A stretch of DNA of 64,000 bases from Aristolochia californica (lineage: Eukaryota > Streptophyta > Magnoliopsida > Piperales > Aristolochiaceae). Below the pieces are notes generated by a model. The model was not told the DNA's origin. It saw only the letters and a program-made list of their open reading frames with translations, and searched no databases. Where the stretch lies: positions 13,041,931 through 13,105,930 of the forward strand of contig JARWKL010000010.1 in the NCBI GenBank assembly GCA_029961685.1. The letters are read 5' to 3'. Made by a program: the position numbers and the translations under genes. Positions 38,573 through 52,861 of this stretch are shown here, in pieces; the stretch's first letter is position 1, and each line of letters starts with the position of its first letter.

Positions 38573-41500
38573 GTGGTGGATATGCATGCCAGAAACATGA
38601 TGCGGATGCAAGTGGACCTAATTATCCAAAAATTTCAAGGAGAAGAAAAAATCAAATTCTCAAGTGGTTGGATATTTACCCCGGCCAAACAACCCACTTT
38701 TTGCCTATCCTTAAAAATCACATATACTTTTTGGAACTATCTCTCTCAGCATTTGTGCATTTCCATTTTGGATGTTCAAATTTGTTTTCAGATCCAAACT
38801 TGATTTTTCACTCTCCCATTTTTCTCGTAAACAAAAAAGAAATAAGGCATCACAAAATAAAAATTTTAGAGTTCATGTATGCAAAAAAAAAAAATTCAAA
38901 ATTATTTCAGGCACTAAAAATGAACTCCTTGGTTTTGTTATCCATTTTCTGGAAATTCCACTAGTACAGCCCCTAACAATAATCTTGGTGGAATTTTATA
39001 GGCAACGGACTTGTAACTGATCCTAACATGCTTTAAGTGTGGTGGATATGCGTGCCAGAAACATGTTGAGGATGCAAGTGGACCTAACGATCCAAAAATT
39101 GCAAGGAGTAGAAAAAATCAAATCCATAAGTGGTGGGATATTTACCAAGGCCAAACAACCCACTTTTTGCCTATCCTTAAAAATCACAGCTACATTTTGG
39201 AACTATCTCTCTCAGCATTTGTGCATTTCCATTTTGGATGTTCTAATTTTTTTTCAGATCCAAACTTGAGTTTTCACACTCCCATTTTTCTCGTAAACAA
39301 AAAAGATATAGGGCATAACAAAATGAATAGTTTAGAGTTCATGTATGCAAAAAAAAAAAAATTCAAAATTATTTCAGGCAACAAAAAATTAACTCCGTGG
39401 TTTGGTTGTCCATGTTCTGGAAATTCCACTAGTACATCCCCTAATAATAAGCCTGGTGCAATTTTATAGGGAAGGGACTTGTAACTGATCCTAACATGCT
39501 TTTAGGTGTGGTGGATATGCATGCCAGAAACATGTTGAGGATGCAAGTGGACCTAATGATCCAAAAATTTCAAGGAGTAGAAAAAACCAAATTCTCAAGT
39601 GGTTGGATATAAATACCAGGACCAAACAACCCACTTTTTGCCTATCCATAAAAATCACAGATACTTTTTGGAACTATCTCTCTCAGCATTTGTGCATTTC
39701 CATTTTGGATGTTCAAATTTGTTTTCAAATCCAAACTTGAGTTTTCACTCTCCCATTTTTTTCAAAAACAAAAAGGATATAAGGCATAACAAAATGAAAA
39801 TTTTAGAGTTCATGAATGCATAAAAAACAAAATTTCAAAATTACTTCAGGAACTAAAAATGAACTCCAAGGTTTTGTTATCCATGTTCTGAAAATTCCAC
39901 TATTGCAGCCCCTAATAATAAGATTGGTGGAATTTTATAGGAAAGGGACTTTTAACTGACCCTAACATGCTTTAAGTGTGGTGGATATGCATGCCAGTAA
40001 CATGTTGAGGATGCAAGTGGACCAGAAGGTCCTAAAATTAGAAGGAGTAGAAAAAATAAAAATCTCAAGTGGCTGGATATTTACCAGGGCCAAACAACCT
40101 ACTTTTTCCCTATCCTTAAAAGTGACAAATACTTTTTTGAACTATCTCTATCAGCATTTGTGCACTTCCGTTTTGGATGTACAAATTTGTTTTCAGATCC
40201 AAACTTAAGTTTTCACTCTCCCATTTTTCTCGTAAACAAAAAAGATATAAGGCATAATAAAATGAAAAATTTTAGAGTTCATGTATGCAAAAAAAAAAAA
40301 AAAAAATCAAAATTATTTCAGGCACTAAAAATGAATTCGAAGGTTTTGTTATCCATGTTCTGGAAATTCCACTATTACCGCCCCTAATAATAAGCTTGGT
40401 GGAATTTTATAGGAAAGGGACTAGTAATTGATCCTAACATGCTTTACGTGTGGTGGATATGCATGCCAGAAACATGTTGAGGATGCAAGTGGACGTAATG
40501 ATCCAAAAATTTCAAGGAGTAGAAAAAATAAAATTCTCAAGTGGTTGGATATTTACCAGAGCCAAACAATCCACTTTTTGCCTATCCTTAAATGTCACAG
40601 ATACTTTTTGGAACTATCTCTCTCAGCATTTGTACATTTCCATTTTGGATGTTCACATTTGTTTTCAGATCAAAACTTGAGTTTTCACTCTCTCTTTTTT
40701 CTCGTAAACAAAAAAAATATATAAAACATAGCAAAATGAAAATTTTAGAGTTCATGTATGCAAAAAAAAAAATTCAAAATTATTTCAGGCACTAAAAATG
40801 AACTCCAAGGTTTTGTTATCCATGTTCTGGAAATTCCACAAGTACAACCCCTAATAATAAGCCTGGTAGAATTTTATGGGAAAGGGACTTGTAACTGATC
40901 CTAACATGCTATAAGTGTGGTGGATATGCATGCCAGAAACATGTTGAGGATGCAAGTGGAATGATCCAAGAGTTTCAAGAAGTAGAAAAAATCATATTCT
41001 CAAGTGGTTGGATATTTACCAGAGCCAAACAACCCACTTTTTGCCAATCCTTAAATATCACAGATACTTTTTGGAGCTATCTCTCTCAGCATGTGTGCAT
41101 TTTCATTTTGGATGTTCAAATTTGTATTCAGATCCAAACTTGAGTTTTCACTCTCCCATTTTTATCCCAAACAAAAAAGATATAAGGCATAACAGAATGA
41201 GAATTTTAGAATTCATGTATGCAAAAAAAAAAAAAATTCAAAATTATTTCAGGCAAGAAAAATGAATTCCAAGGTTTTGTTATCCATGTTCTGGAAATTC
41301 CACTTGTACAACCCCTAATAAAAAGCTTGGTGGAATTTTATAGGAAAGGGATTAGTAACTGATCCTAACATGCTTTAAGTGTGGTGGATATACTTGCTAG
41401 AAACATGTTGAGGATGCAAGTGGACCTAATGATCCAAAAAACTTCATGGAGTAGAAAAAATCAAATTCTCAAGTGGTTGGATATTTACCACGGCCAAACA

Positions 41501-43940
41501 ACCCACTTTTCGACTATCCGTAAAAATCCCAGATACTTTTTGGAACTATCTCTCTCTGCATTTGTGCATTACCATTTCGGATGTTCAAATTTGTTTTCAG
41601 ATCCCAACTTGAGTTTTCACTCTCCCATTTTTATCGAAAACAAAAAAGATATAAGGCATAACAAAATGAAAATTTTAGAGTTCATGTATGCCAAAAAAAA
41701 AATTTCAAAATTATTTAAGGCACTAAAAATGAAAACCGAGGTTTTGATATCCATGTTTTGGAAATACCACTAGTACAACCCCTAATAATAACTTTGGTGG
41801 AATTTTACATGAAAGGGACTTGTAACTGATCCTAACATGCTTTAAATGTGGTGGATATGTACGCCAGAAACATGTTGATGATGCAAGTGGACCTAATGAT
41901 CCAAAAATTTCAAGGAGTAGAAAAAATCAAATTCTCAAGTGGTTGGATATTTACCAGAGCCAAAGAACCCTCTTTTTTCCTATCCTTAAAAATCACAGAT
42001 ACTTTTTGGAACTATCTCTCTCAGTAGTTGTGCATTTTCATTTTGGATGTTCAAATTTGTTTTCAGATCCAAACTTGAGTTTTCACTCTCCTATTTTTCT
42101 CGTAACCAAAAAAGATATAAGTCATAACATAATGAAAAGTTTAGAGTTCATATATGCAAAAAAAAATATTCAAAATTATTTCAGGCACGAAAAATGAACT
42201 CCAAGGTTTTGTTATCCATGTTCTGGAAATTCCACTAGTACAGCCCCAAATAATAAGCTTGGTGGAATTTTATAGGAAATGGACTAGTAACTGATCCAAA
42301 CATGCTTTAAGTGTGGTGGATATGCATGCCAGAAACATGTTGAGGATGCAAGTGGACCTAATGATCCAAAAATTTCCAGGAGAAGAAAAAATCAAATTCT
42401 CAAGTGGTTGGATATTTACGAGGGCCAAGCAACCCACTTTTTTCCTATCGTTTAAAATAACAGATACTTTTTGGAACTATCTCTCTCTGCATTTGTGCAT
42501 TACCATTTCGGATGTTCAAATTTGTTTTCAGATCCAAACTTGAGTTTTCACTCTCCCATTTTTCTCGAAAACAAAAAAGATATAAGGCATAACGAAAAGA
42601 AAATTTTAGAGTTCATGTATGCAGAAAAAAAAAATCAAAATTATTTCAGGCAATAAAAATGAACTCCGAGGTTTTGTTATCCATGTTCTGGAAATTCCAC
42701 TAGTACAGCCCCTAATAATATGCCTTGTGGAATTTTAGAAGAAAGGGACTAGTAGCTGATCCAAACATGCTTTAAATGTGGTGGATATGCATCCCAGAAA
42801 CAAGTTGAGGACGCAAGTGGACCTAATGATCCAAAATTTCAAGGAGTAGAAAAAATCAAATTCTCAAGTGGTTGGATATTTACCATGGCCAAACAACCCA
42901 CTCTTATCCTATCCTTAAAAATCACAGATACTTTTTGGAACTACGCTTTCAGCATTTGTGCATTTTCATTCTGGATGTTCAAATTTGTTTTCAGATCCAA
43001 ACTTGAGTTTTCACTCTCCCTTTTTTCTCGTAAACAAAAAAGATAGAAGGAATAACAAAAATGAAAATTTTAGAGTTCACGTATGCAAAAAAAAATTTCA
43101 AAATTATTTCAGGCACTAAAAATGAACTCCAAGGTTTTGTTATCCATGTTCTAGAAATTCCACTAGTACAGCCCCTAATAATAAGCCTGGTGGAATTTTA
43201 TAGGCAAGGGAATTGTAACTGATCCTAACATGCTTTAAATGTGGTGGATATGCATGCCAGAAACATGTTGAGGATGCTATTGGACCTAATGATCCAAAAA
43301 CTTCAAGGAGTAACAAAAATCAAATTCTCAAGTGGTTGGATATTTACCATGGCCAAACCACCCACTTTTTGCCTATCCGTAAAAATCACAGATACTTTTT
43401 GGAACTATCAATCTCAGCATTTTTACATTTCCTTTTTGGATGTTCAAATTTGTTTTTCAGATCGACACCTGAGTTTTCACACTCCCATTTTTCTCGTAAA
43501 CAAAAAAGATATAAGGCATAACAAAATGAAAATTTTAGAGCTCATGTATGCAGAAAAAAAAATATCAAAATTATTTCAGGCACTAAAAATGAACTCCAAG
43601 GTTTTGTTATCCATGTTCTGGAAATTCCACTAGTACAACCCCTAATAATAAGCCTGGTAGAATTTTTTAGGAAAGGGACTGTTAGCTGATCCTAACATGC
43701 TTTAAGTGTGGTGGATAAGCATGCCAGAAACAAGTTAAGGACGCAAGTGGACCTAATGATCCAAAAATTTCAAGGAATAGAAAAAATCAAATTCTCAAGT
43801 GGTTGGATATTTACCATGGCCAAACAACCCACTTTTTGCCTATCCTTAAAAATCACAGATACTTTTTGGAACTATCGCTCTCAGCATTTGTGCATTTTGA
43901 TTTTGGATGTTCAAATTTGTTTTCAGATTCAAACTTGAGT
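38573..43940. repeat. Higher-order repeat block, copy 1 (monomers P-Q-R-A to I)
   Basis: A run of distinguishable monomers: P 38573 (ACATGATGCGGATGC), Q 39039, R 39508 (GGATATAAATACCAGG), A 39978 (AAAATTAGAAGGAG), B 40450 (TTAAATGTCACAG), C 40917 (GGAATGATCCAAGAG), D 41381 (AAAAAACTTCATGGAG), E 41848 (GATATGTACGCC), F 42313, G 42778 (GCATCCCAGA), H 43241 and I 43708. A to I recur in the same order 8.84 kb to the right. P, R, A, C, D, E, F and G recur around the retrotransposon. Confidence 0.75.
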
Positions 43941-45566
43941 TTTCACTCTCCCATTTTTCTCCTAAACAAAAAAGATATAAGGAATAAGAAAAATGAAAAT
44001 TTTACAGTTCACGTATGCAAAAAAAAATTTCAAAATTATTTCAGGCACTAAAAATGAACTCCAAGGTTTTGTTATCCATGTTCTGGAAATTCCACTAGCA
44101 CAGCCCCTAATAATAAGCCTGGTGGAATTTTAGAAGAAAGGGACTAGTAGCTGATCCAAACATGCTTTAAGTGTGGTGGATATGCATCCCAGATACAAGT
44201 TGAGGACGCAAGTGGACCTAATGATCCAAAATTTCAAGGAGTAGAAAAAATCAAATTCTCAAGTGGTTGGATATTTACCATGGCCAAACAACCCACTTTT
44301 ATCCTATCCTTAAAAATCACAGATACTTTTTGGAACTACGCTTTCAGCATTTGTGCATTTTCATTCTGGATGTTCAAATTTGTTTTCAGATCCAAACTTG
44401 AGTTTTCACTCTCCCATTTTTCTCGTAAACAAAAAAGATATAAGGAATAACAAAAATGAAAATTTTAGAGTTCACGTATGCAAAAAGAAATTTCAAAATT
44501 ATTTCAGGCACTAAAAATGAACTCCAAGGTTTTGTTATCCATGTTCTGGAAATTCCACTAGTACAGCCCCTAATAATAAGCCTGGTGGAATTTTATAGGC
44601 AAGGGAATTGTAACTGATCCTAACGTGCTTTAAATGTGGTGGATATGCATGCCAGAAACATGTTGAGGATGCAAGTGGACCTAATGATCCAAAAACTTCA
44701 AGGAGTAGAAAAAATCAAATTCTCAAGTGGTTGGATATTTACCTTGGCCAAGCAACCCACTTTTTGCCTGTTCGTAAAAACCACAGATACTTTTTAGAAC
44801 TATCAATCTCAGCATTTGTGCAATTCCATTTTGGATGTTCAAATTTGTTTTTCAGATCCAAACTTTAGTTTTCACACTCCCATTTTTCTCGTAAACAAAA
44901 AAGATATAAGGCATAACAAAATAAAAATTTTAGAGTTAATGTATGCAGAAAAAAAAATATCAAAATTATTTCAGGCACTAAAAATGAACTCCGAGGTTTT
45001 GTTATCCATGTTCTGGAAATTCCACTAGTATAACCCCTAATAATTATCCTGGTGGAATTTTATAGGAAAGGGACTGGTAGCTGATCTTACCCTGCTTTAA
45101 GTGTGATGGATATGCATGCCAGAAACAAGTTGTGGACGCAAGTGGACCTAATGATCCAAAATTTTCAAGGAGTAGAAAAAATCAAATTCTCAAGTGTTTG
45201 GATATTTACCATGGCCAAACAACCCACTTTTTGCCTATCGTTAAAAATCACAGATACTTTTTGGAACTACACTTTCAGCATTTGTGCATTTTCATTCTGG
45301 ATGTTCAAATTTGTTTCCAGATCCAAACTTGAGTTTTTACTCTCCCATTTTTCTCGTAAACAAAAAAGATATACGGAATAAAAAAAAAGAAAATTTAAGA
45401 GTTCACGTATGCAAAAAAAAATTTCAAAATTATTTCAGGCACTAAAAATGAACTCCAAGGTTTTGTTATCCATGTTCTGGAAATTCCACTAGTACAGCCC
45501 CTAATAATAAGCCTGGTGGAATTTTATAGGCAAGGGAATTGTAACTGATCCTAACATGCTTTAAAT
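42778..45566. repeat. 3-monomer repeat G-H-I, ~1.395 kb, two copies
   Basis: G, H and I at 42778, 43241 and 43708 are followed by G, H and I at 44173, 44636 and 45103. Both G units share TTTTAGAAGAAAGGGAC, GCATCCCAGA and CTGGATGTTC. Both H units share AGGCAAGGGAATTGTAAC upstream and TATGCAGAAAA. Confidence 0.65.
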
Positions 45567-48500
45567 GTGGTGGATATGCAAGCCAGAAACATGTTGAGGA
45601 TGCAAGTGGACCTAATGATCCAAAAACTTCAAGGAGTAGAAAAAATCAAATTCTCAAGTGGTTGGATATTTACCATGGCCAAAAAACCCACTTTTTGCCT
45701 GTCCGTAAAAATCACAGATACTTTTTGGAACTATCATTCTCAGCATTTGTGCATTTCCTTTTTGCATGTTCAAATTTGTTTTTCAGATCCACACCTGAGT
45801 TTTCACACTCCCATTTTTCTCGTAAACAAAAAAAATATAAGGCATAAAAATTGAAAATTTTAGAGTTCATGTATGCAGAAAAAAAAAATATCAAAATTAT
45901 TTCAGGCAGTAAAAATGAACTCCAAGGTTTTGTTATCCATGTTCTGGAAATTCCACTAGTACAACCCCTAATAATAAGCCTGGTGGAATTTTATAGGAAA
46001 GGGACTGTTAGCTGATCCTAACATGCTTTAAGTGTGGTGGATAAGCATGCTAGAAACAAGTTGAGGACACAAGTGGACCTAATGATACAAAAATTTCAAG
46101 GAACAGAAAAAATCAAATTCTCAAATGGTTGGATATTTACCATGGCCAAACAACCCACTTTTTGCCTATCCGTAAAAATCACAGATAGTTTTTGGAACTA
46201 TCAATCTCAGCATTTGTGCATTTTCTTTTTGGATGTTCAAATTTGTTTTTCAAATCCACACCTGAGTTTTCACACTCCCATTTTTCTCGTAAACAAGAAA
46301 GATATAAGGCATAACAAAATGAAAATTTTAGAGTTCATGTATGCAGAAAAAAAAAATATCAAAATTATTTCAGGCACTAAAAATGAACTCCGAGGTTTTG
46401 TTATCCATGTTCTGGAAATTCCACTAGTACAGCCCCTAATAATAAGCCTGGTGGAATTTTATAGGAAAGGGACTGGTAGCTGATCCTAACATGCTTTAAG
46501 TGTGGTGGATATGCATGCTAGAAACAAGTTGAGCACGCAAGTGGACCTAATGATCCAAAAATTTCAAGGAATAGAAAAAATCAAATTCTCAAGTTGTTGG
46601 ATATTTACCATGGCCAAACAACCCACTTTTTGCCTATCCTTAAAAATCACAGATACTTTTTGGAACTATCGCTCTCAGCATTTGTGCATTTTCATTTTGG
46701 ATGTTCAAATTTGTTTTCAGATTCAAACTTGAGTTTTCACTCTCCCATTTTTCTCCTAAACAAAAAAGATATAAGGAATAACAAAAATGAAAAATTTATA
46801 GTTCACGTATGCAAAAAAAAATTTCAAAATTATTTCAGGCACTAAAAATGAACTCCAAGGTTTTCTTAGCCATGTTCTGGAAATTCCACTAGTATAGCCC
46901 CTAATAATAAGCCTGGTGGAATTTTATAGGCAAGGGAATTGTAACTGATCCTAACATGCTTTAAATGTGGTGGATATGCATGCCAGAAACATGTTGAGGA
47001 TGCAAGTGGACCTAATGATCCAAAAACTTCAAGGAGTAGAAAAAATCAAATTCTCAAGTGGTTGGATATTTACCATGGCCAAACAACCCACTTTTTGCCT
47101 ATCCGTAAAAATCACAGATAGTTTTTGGAACTATCAATCTCAGCATTTGTGCATTTTCTTTTTGGATGTTCAAATTTGTTTTTCAGATCCACACCTGAGT
47201 TTTCACACTCCCATTTTTCTCGTAAACAAAAAAGATATAAGGCATAACAAAATGAAAATTTTAGAGTTCATGTATGCAGAAAAAAAAAATATCAAAATTA
47301 TTTCAGGCACTAAAAATGAACTCCGAGGTTTTGTTATCCATGTTCTGGAAATTCCACTAGTACAGCCCCTAATAATAAGCCTGGTGGAATTTTATAGGAA
47401 AGGGACTGGTAGCTGATCCTAACATGCTTTAAGTGTGGTGGATATGCATGCCAGAAACAAGTTGAGCACGCAAGTGGACCTAATGATCCAAAAATTTCAA
47501 GGAATAGAAAAAATCAAATTCTCAAGTGGTTGGATATTTACCATGGCCAAACAACCCACTTTTTGCCTATCCTTAAAAATCACAGATACTTTTTGGAACT
47601 ATCGCTCTCAGCATTTGTGCATTTTGATTTTGGATGTTCAAATTTGTTTTCAGATTCAAACTTGAGTTTTCACTCTCCCATTTTTCTCCTAAACAAAAAA
47701 GATATAAGGAATAAGAAAAATGAAAATTTAAGAGTTCACGTATGCAAAAAAAAATTTCAAAATTATTTCAGGCACTAAAAATGAACTCCAAGGTTTTGTT
47801 ATCCATGTTCTGGAAATTCCACTAGTACAGCCCCTAATAATAAGCCTGGTGGAATTTTATAGGCAAGGGAATTGTAACTGATCCTAACATGCTTTAAATG
47901 TGGTGGATATGCAAGCCAGAAACATGTTGAGGATGCAAGTGGACCTAATGATCCAAAAACTTCAAGGAGTAGAAAAAATCAATTTCTCAAGTGGTTGGAT
48001 ATTTACCATGGCCAAGCAACCCACTTTTTGCCTATCCGTAAAAACCACAGATACTTTTCAGAACTATCAATCTCAGCATTTGTGCAATTCCATTTTGGAT
48101 GTTCAAATTTTTTTTTCAGATCCAAACTTGAGTTTTCACACTCCCATTTTTCTCGTAAACAAAAAAGATTTAAGGTATAACAAATTGAAAATTTTAGAAT
48201 TAATGTATGCAGAAAAAAAAATATCAAAATTATTTCAAGCACTAAAAATGAACTCCGAGGTTTTGTTTTCCATGTTCTGGAAATTCCACTAGTATTACCC
48301 CTAATAATAAGCCTGGTGGAATTTTATAGGAAAGGGACTGGTAGCCGATCTTACCCTGCTTTAAGTGTGGTGGATATGCATGCCAGAAACAAGTTGTGGA
48401 CGCAAGTGGACCTAATGATCCAAAAATTTCAAGGAGCAGAAAAAATCAAATTCTCAAGTGGTTGGATATTTACCATGGCCAAACAACCCACTTTTTACCT

Positions 48501-48832
48501 ATCCTTAAAAATCACAGATACTTTTTGGAACTATCGCTCTCAGCATTTGTGCATTTCATTTTGGATGTTCAAATTTGTTATCAGATCCAAACTTGAGTTT
48601 ACACTCTCCCATTTTTATCGTAAACAAAAAAGATATAAGGAATAACAAAAATGAAAATTTTAGAGTTCACGTATGCAAAAAAAAAATTTTCAAAATTATT
48701 TCAGGCACTAAAAATGAACTCCAAGGTTTTGTTATCCATGTTCTGGAAATTCCACAAGTGCAGCCCCTAATAATAAGCCTAGTGGAAATTTATAGGCAAG
48801 GGAATTGTAACTGATCCTAACATGCTTTAAAT
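43241..48832. repeat. Dimeric sub-array of alternating H and I monomers (~933 bp)
   Basis: Two monomer types alternate. H has ACTATCAATCTCAGC, TATGCAGAAAA and AGGCAAGGGAATTG before its anchor. I has ACTATCGCTCTCAGC (or a close form), TTCACGTATGC and GGGACTGGTAGCTG. H-type anchors 44636, 45567, 46967 and 47900, and I-type anchors 45103, 46502, 47435 and 48367, fall 931-935 bp apart or multiples of it. The monomer at 46034 begins as I and ends as H. The units at 46034 and 46967 are nearly identical across their last three quarters. Confidence 0.7.
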
Positions 48833-51800
48833 GTGGTGGATATGCATGCCATAAACTTGTTGAGGATGCAAGTGGACCTAATGATCCAAAAATTAGAAGG
48901 AGTAGAAAAAATCAAAATCTCAAGTGGTTGGATATTTACCAGGGCCAAACAACCTACATTTTGCCTATCCTTAAAAGTGACAAATACTTTTTTGAACTAT
49001 CTCACTCAGCATTTGTGCACTTCCGTTTTGGATTTACAAATTTGTTTTCAGATCCAAACTTAAGTTTTCACTCTCCCATTTTTCTCGTAAACAAAAAAGA
49101 TATAAGGCATAATAAAATGAAAATTTTAGAGTTCATGTATGCAAAAAAAAAATCAAAATTATTTCTGGCACTAAAAATGAATTCGAAGGTTTTGTTATCC
49201 ATGTTCTGGAAATTCCACTATTACCACCCCTAATAATAAGCTTGGTGGAATTTTATAGAAAAGGGACTAGTAACTGATCCTAACATGCTTTAAGTGAGGT
49301 GGATATGCATGCCGAAAACATGTTGAGGATGCTAGTGGACGTAATGATCCAAAAATTTCAAGGAGTAGAAAAAATCAAATTCTCAAGTGGTTGGATATTT
49401 ACCAGAGCCAAACAATCCACTTTTTGCCTGTCCTTAAATGTCACAGATACTTTTTGGAACTATCTCTCTCAACATTTGTACATTTCCATTTTGGATGTTC
49501 ACATTTGTTTTCAGATCAAAACTTGAGTTTTCACTCTCTCTTTTTTCACGTAAACAAAAAAAATATATAACGCATAACAAAATGAAAATTTTAGAGTTCA
49601 TGTATGCGAAAAAAAAATTCAAAATTATTTCAGGCACTAAAAATGAACTCCAAGGTTTTGTTATCCATGTTCTGGAAATTCCACAAGTACAACCCCTAAT
49701 AATAAGCCTGGTAGAATTTTATGGGAAAGGGACTTGTAACTGATCCTAACAAGCTATAAGTGTTGTGGATATGCATGCCAGAAACATGTTGAGGATGCAA
49801 GTGGAATGATCCAAGAGTTTCAAGAAGTAGAAAAAATCATATTCTCAAGTGGTTGGATATTTACCAGAGCCAAACAACCCACTTTTTTCCAATATTTAAA
49901 TATCACAGATACTTTTTGGAGCTATCTCTCTCAGCATGTGTGCATTTTCATTTTGGATGTTCAAATTTGTATTCAGATCCAAACTTGAGTTTTCACTCTC
50001 CCATTTTTCTCCAAAACAAAAAAGATATAAGGCATAAAAGAATGAGAATTTTAGAATTCATGTATGCAAAAAAAAAATTTCAAAATTATTTCAGGCAAGA
50101 AAAATGAATTCCAAGGTTTTGTTATCCATGTTCTGGAAATTCCACTTGTACAACCCCTAATAATAAGCTTGGTGGAATTTTATAGGAAAGGGACTAGTAA
50201 CTGATCCTAACAAGCTTTAAGTGTGGTGGATATACTTGCCAGAAACATGTTGAGGATGCAAGTGGACCTAATGATCCAAAAAACTTCATGGAGTAGAAAA
50301 AATCAAATTCTCAAATGGTTGGATATTTACCACGGCCAAACAACCCACTTTTCGACTATCCGTAAAAATCCCAGATACTTTTTGGAACTATCTCTCTCTG
50401 CATTTGTGCATTACCATTTCGGATGTTCAAATTTGTTTTCAGATCCCAACTTGAGTTTTCACTCTCCCATTTTTATCGAAAATAAAAAAGATATAAGGCA
50501 TAACAAAATGAAAATTTTAGAGTTCATGTAAGCAAAAAAAAAAATTTCAAAATTATTTCAGGCACTAAAAATGAACACCGAGGTTTTGTTATCCATGTTC
50601 TGGAAATACCACTACTACAACCCCTAATAATAACTTTGGTGGAATTTTATATGAAAGGGACTTGTAACTGATCCTAACATGCTTAAAATGTGGTGGATAT
50701 GTACGCCAGAAACATGTTGAGGATGCAAGTGGGCCTAATGATCCAAAACTTTCAAGGAGTAGAAAAAATCAAATTCTCAAGTGGTTGGATATTTACCAGA
50801 GCCAAAGAACCCACTTTTTTCCTACCCTTAAAAATCACAGATACTTTTTGGAACTATCTCTCTTAGTAGTTGTGCATTTTCATTTTGGATGTTCAAATTT
50901 GTTTTCAGTTCCAAACTTGAGTTTTCTCTCTCCTATTTTTCTCGTAACCAAAAAAGATATAAGGCATAACATAATGAAAAGTTTAGAGTTCATGTATGAA
51001 AAAAAAATATTCAAAATTATTTCAGGCACGAAAAATGAACTCCAAGGTTTTGTTATCCATGTTCTGGAAATTCCACTAGTACAACCCCAAATAATAAGCT
51101 TGGTGGAATTTTATAGGAAATGGACTAGTAATTGATCCAAACACGCTTTAAGTGTGGTGGATATGCATGCCAGAAACATGTTGAGGATGCAAGTGGACCT
51201 AATGATCCAAAAATTTCAAGGAGAAGAAAAAATCAAATTCTCAAGTGGTTGGATATTTACGAGGGCCAAGCTACCTACTTTTTGCCTATCGTTTAAAATC
51301 ACAGATACTTTTTGGAACTATCTCTCTCTGCATTTGTGCATTACCATTTTGGATGTTCAAATTGTTTTCAGATCCAAACTTGAGTTTTCACTCTCCCATT
51401 TTTCTCGAAAACAAAAAAGATATAAGGCATAACGAAAAGAAAATTTTAGAGTTCATGTATGCAGAAAAAAAAATATCAAAATTATTTCAGGCAGTAAAAA
51501 TGAACTCCGAGGTTTTGTTATCCATGTTCTGGAAATTCCACTAGTACAGCCCCTAATAATATGCCTGGTGGAATTTTAGAAGAAAGGGACTAGTAGCTGA
51601 TCCTAAATTGCTTTAAGTGTGGTGGATATGCATCCCAGAAACAAGTTGAGAACGCAAGTGGACCTAATGATCCAAAATTTCAAGGAGTAGAAAAAATCAA
51701 ATTCTCAAGTGGTTGGATTTTTACCATGGCCAAACAACCCACTTTTTGCCTATCGTTAAAAATCACAGATACTTTTTGGAACTACGCATTCAGCATTTGT

Positions 51801-52861
51801 GCATTTTCATTCTGGATGTTCAAATTTGTTTTCAGATCCAAACTTGAGTTTTCACTCTCCCATTTTTCTTGTAAACAAAAAAGATATAAGGAATAACAAA
51901 AATGAAAATTTTAGATTTCACGTATGCAAAAAAAAATTTCAAAATTATTTCAGGAACTAAAAATGAACTCCAAGGTTTTGTTATCCATGTTCTGGAAATT
52001 CCACTAGTACAGCCCCTAATAATAAGCCTGGTGGAATTTTATAGGCAAGGGAATTGTAACTGATCCTAACATGCTTTAAATGTGGTGGATATGCATGCCA
52101 GAAACATGTTGAGGATGCAAGTGGACCTAATGATCCAAAAACTTCAAGGAGTAGAAAAAATCAAATTCTCAAGTGGTTGGATATTTACCATGGCCAAACA
52201 ACCCACTTTTTGCCTATCCATAAAAATCACAGATGCTTTTTGGAACTATCAATCTCAGCATTTGTGCATTTCCTTTTTGGATGTTCAAATTTGTTTTTCA
52301 GATCCACACCTGAGTTTTCACACTCCCATTTTTCTCGTAAACAAAAAAGATATAAGGCAAAACAAAATGAAAATTTTAGAGTTCATGTATGCAGAAAAAA
52401 AAATATCAAAATTATTTCAGGCACTAAAAATGAACTCCAAGGTTTTGTTATCCATGTTCTGGAAATTCCGCTAGTACAACCCCTAATAATAAGCCTGGTG
52501 AAATTTTATAGGAAAGGGACTATTAGCTGATCCTAACATGCTTTAAGTGTGGTGGATAAGCATGCCAGAAACAAGTTGAGCACGCAAGTGGACCTAATGA
52601 TCCAAAAATTTCAAGGAATAGAAAAAATCAAATTCTCAAGTGGTTGGATATTTACCATGGCCAAACAACCCACTTTTTGCCTATCCTTAAAAATCACAGA
52701 TACTTTTTGGAACTATCGCTCTCAGCATTTGTGCATTTTCATTTTGGATGTTCAAATTTGTTTTCAGATCCAAACTTGAGTTTTCACTCTCCCATTTTTC
52801 TTGTAAACAAAAAAGATATAAGGAATAACAAAAATGAAAATTTTAGAGTTCACGTATGCAA
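48833..52861. repeat. Higher-order repeat block, copy 2 (monomers A to I)
   Basis: Monomers A to I at 48833, 49296, 49762, 50223, 50690, 51154, 51619, 52082 and 52549 match 39978 to 43708 in the same order, with offsets of 8841-8855 bp. The 48833 unit is a hybrid. Its first 60 bp or so (AAACTTGTTGAGG) match the unit at 55342, and the remainder is A type. That fits loss of three monomers (equivalents of 55342 to 56268) by recombination. Confidence 0.75.
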
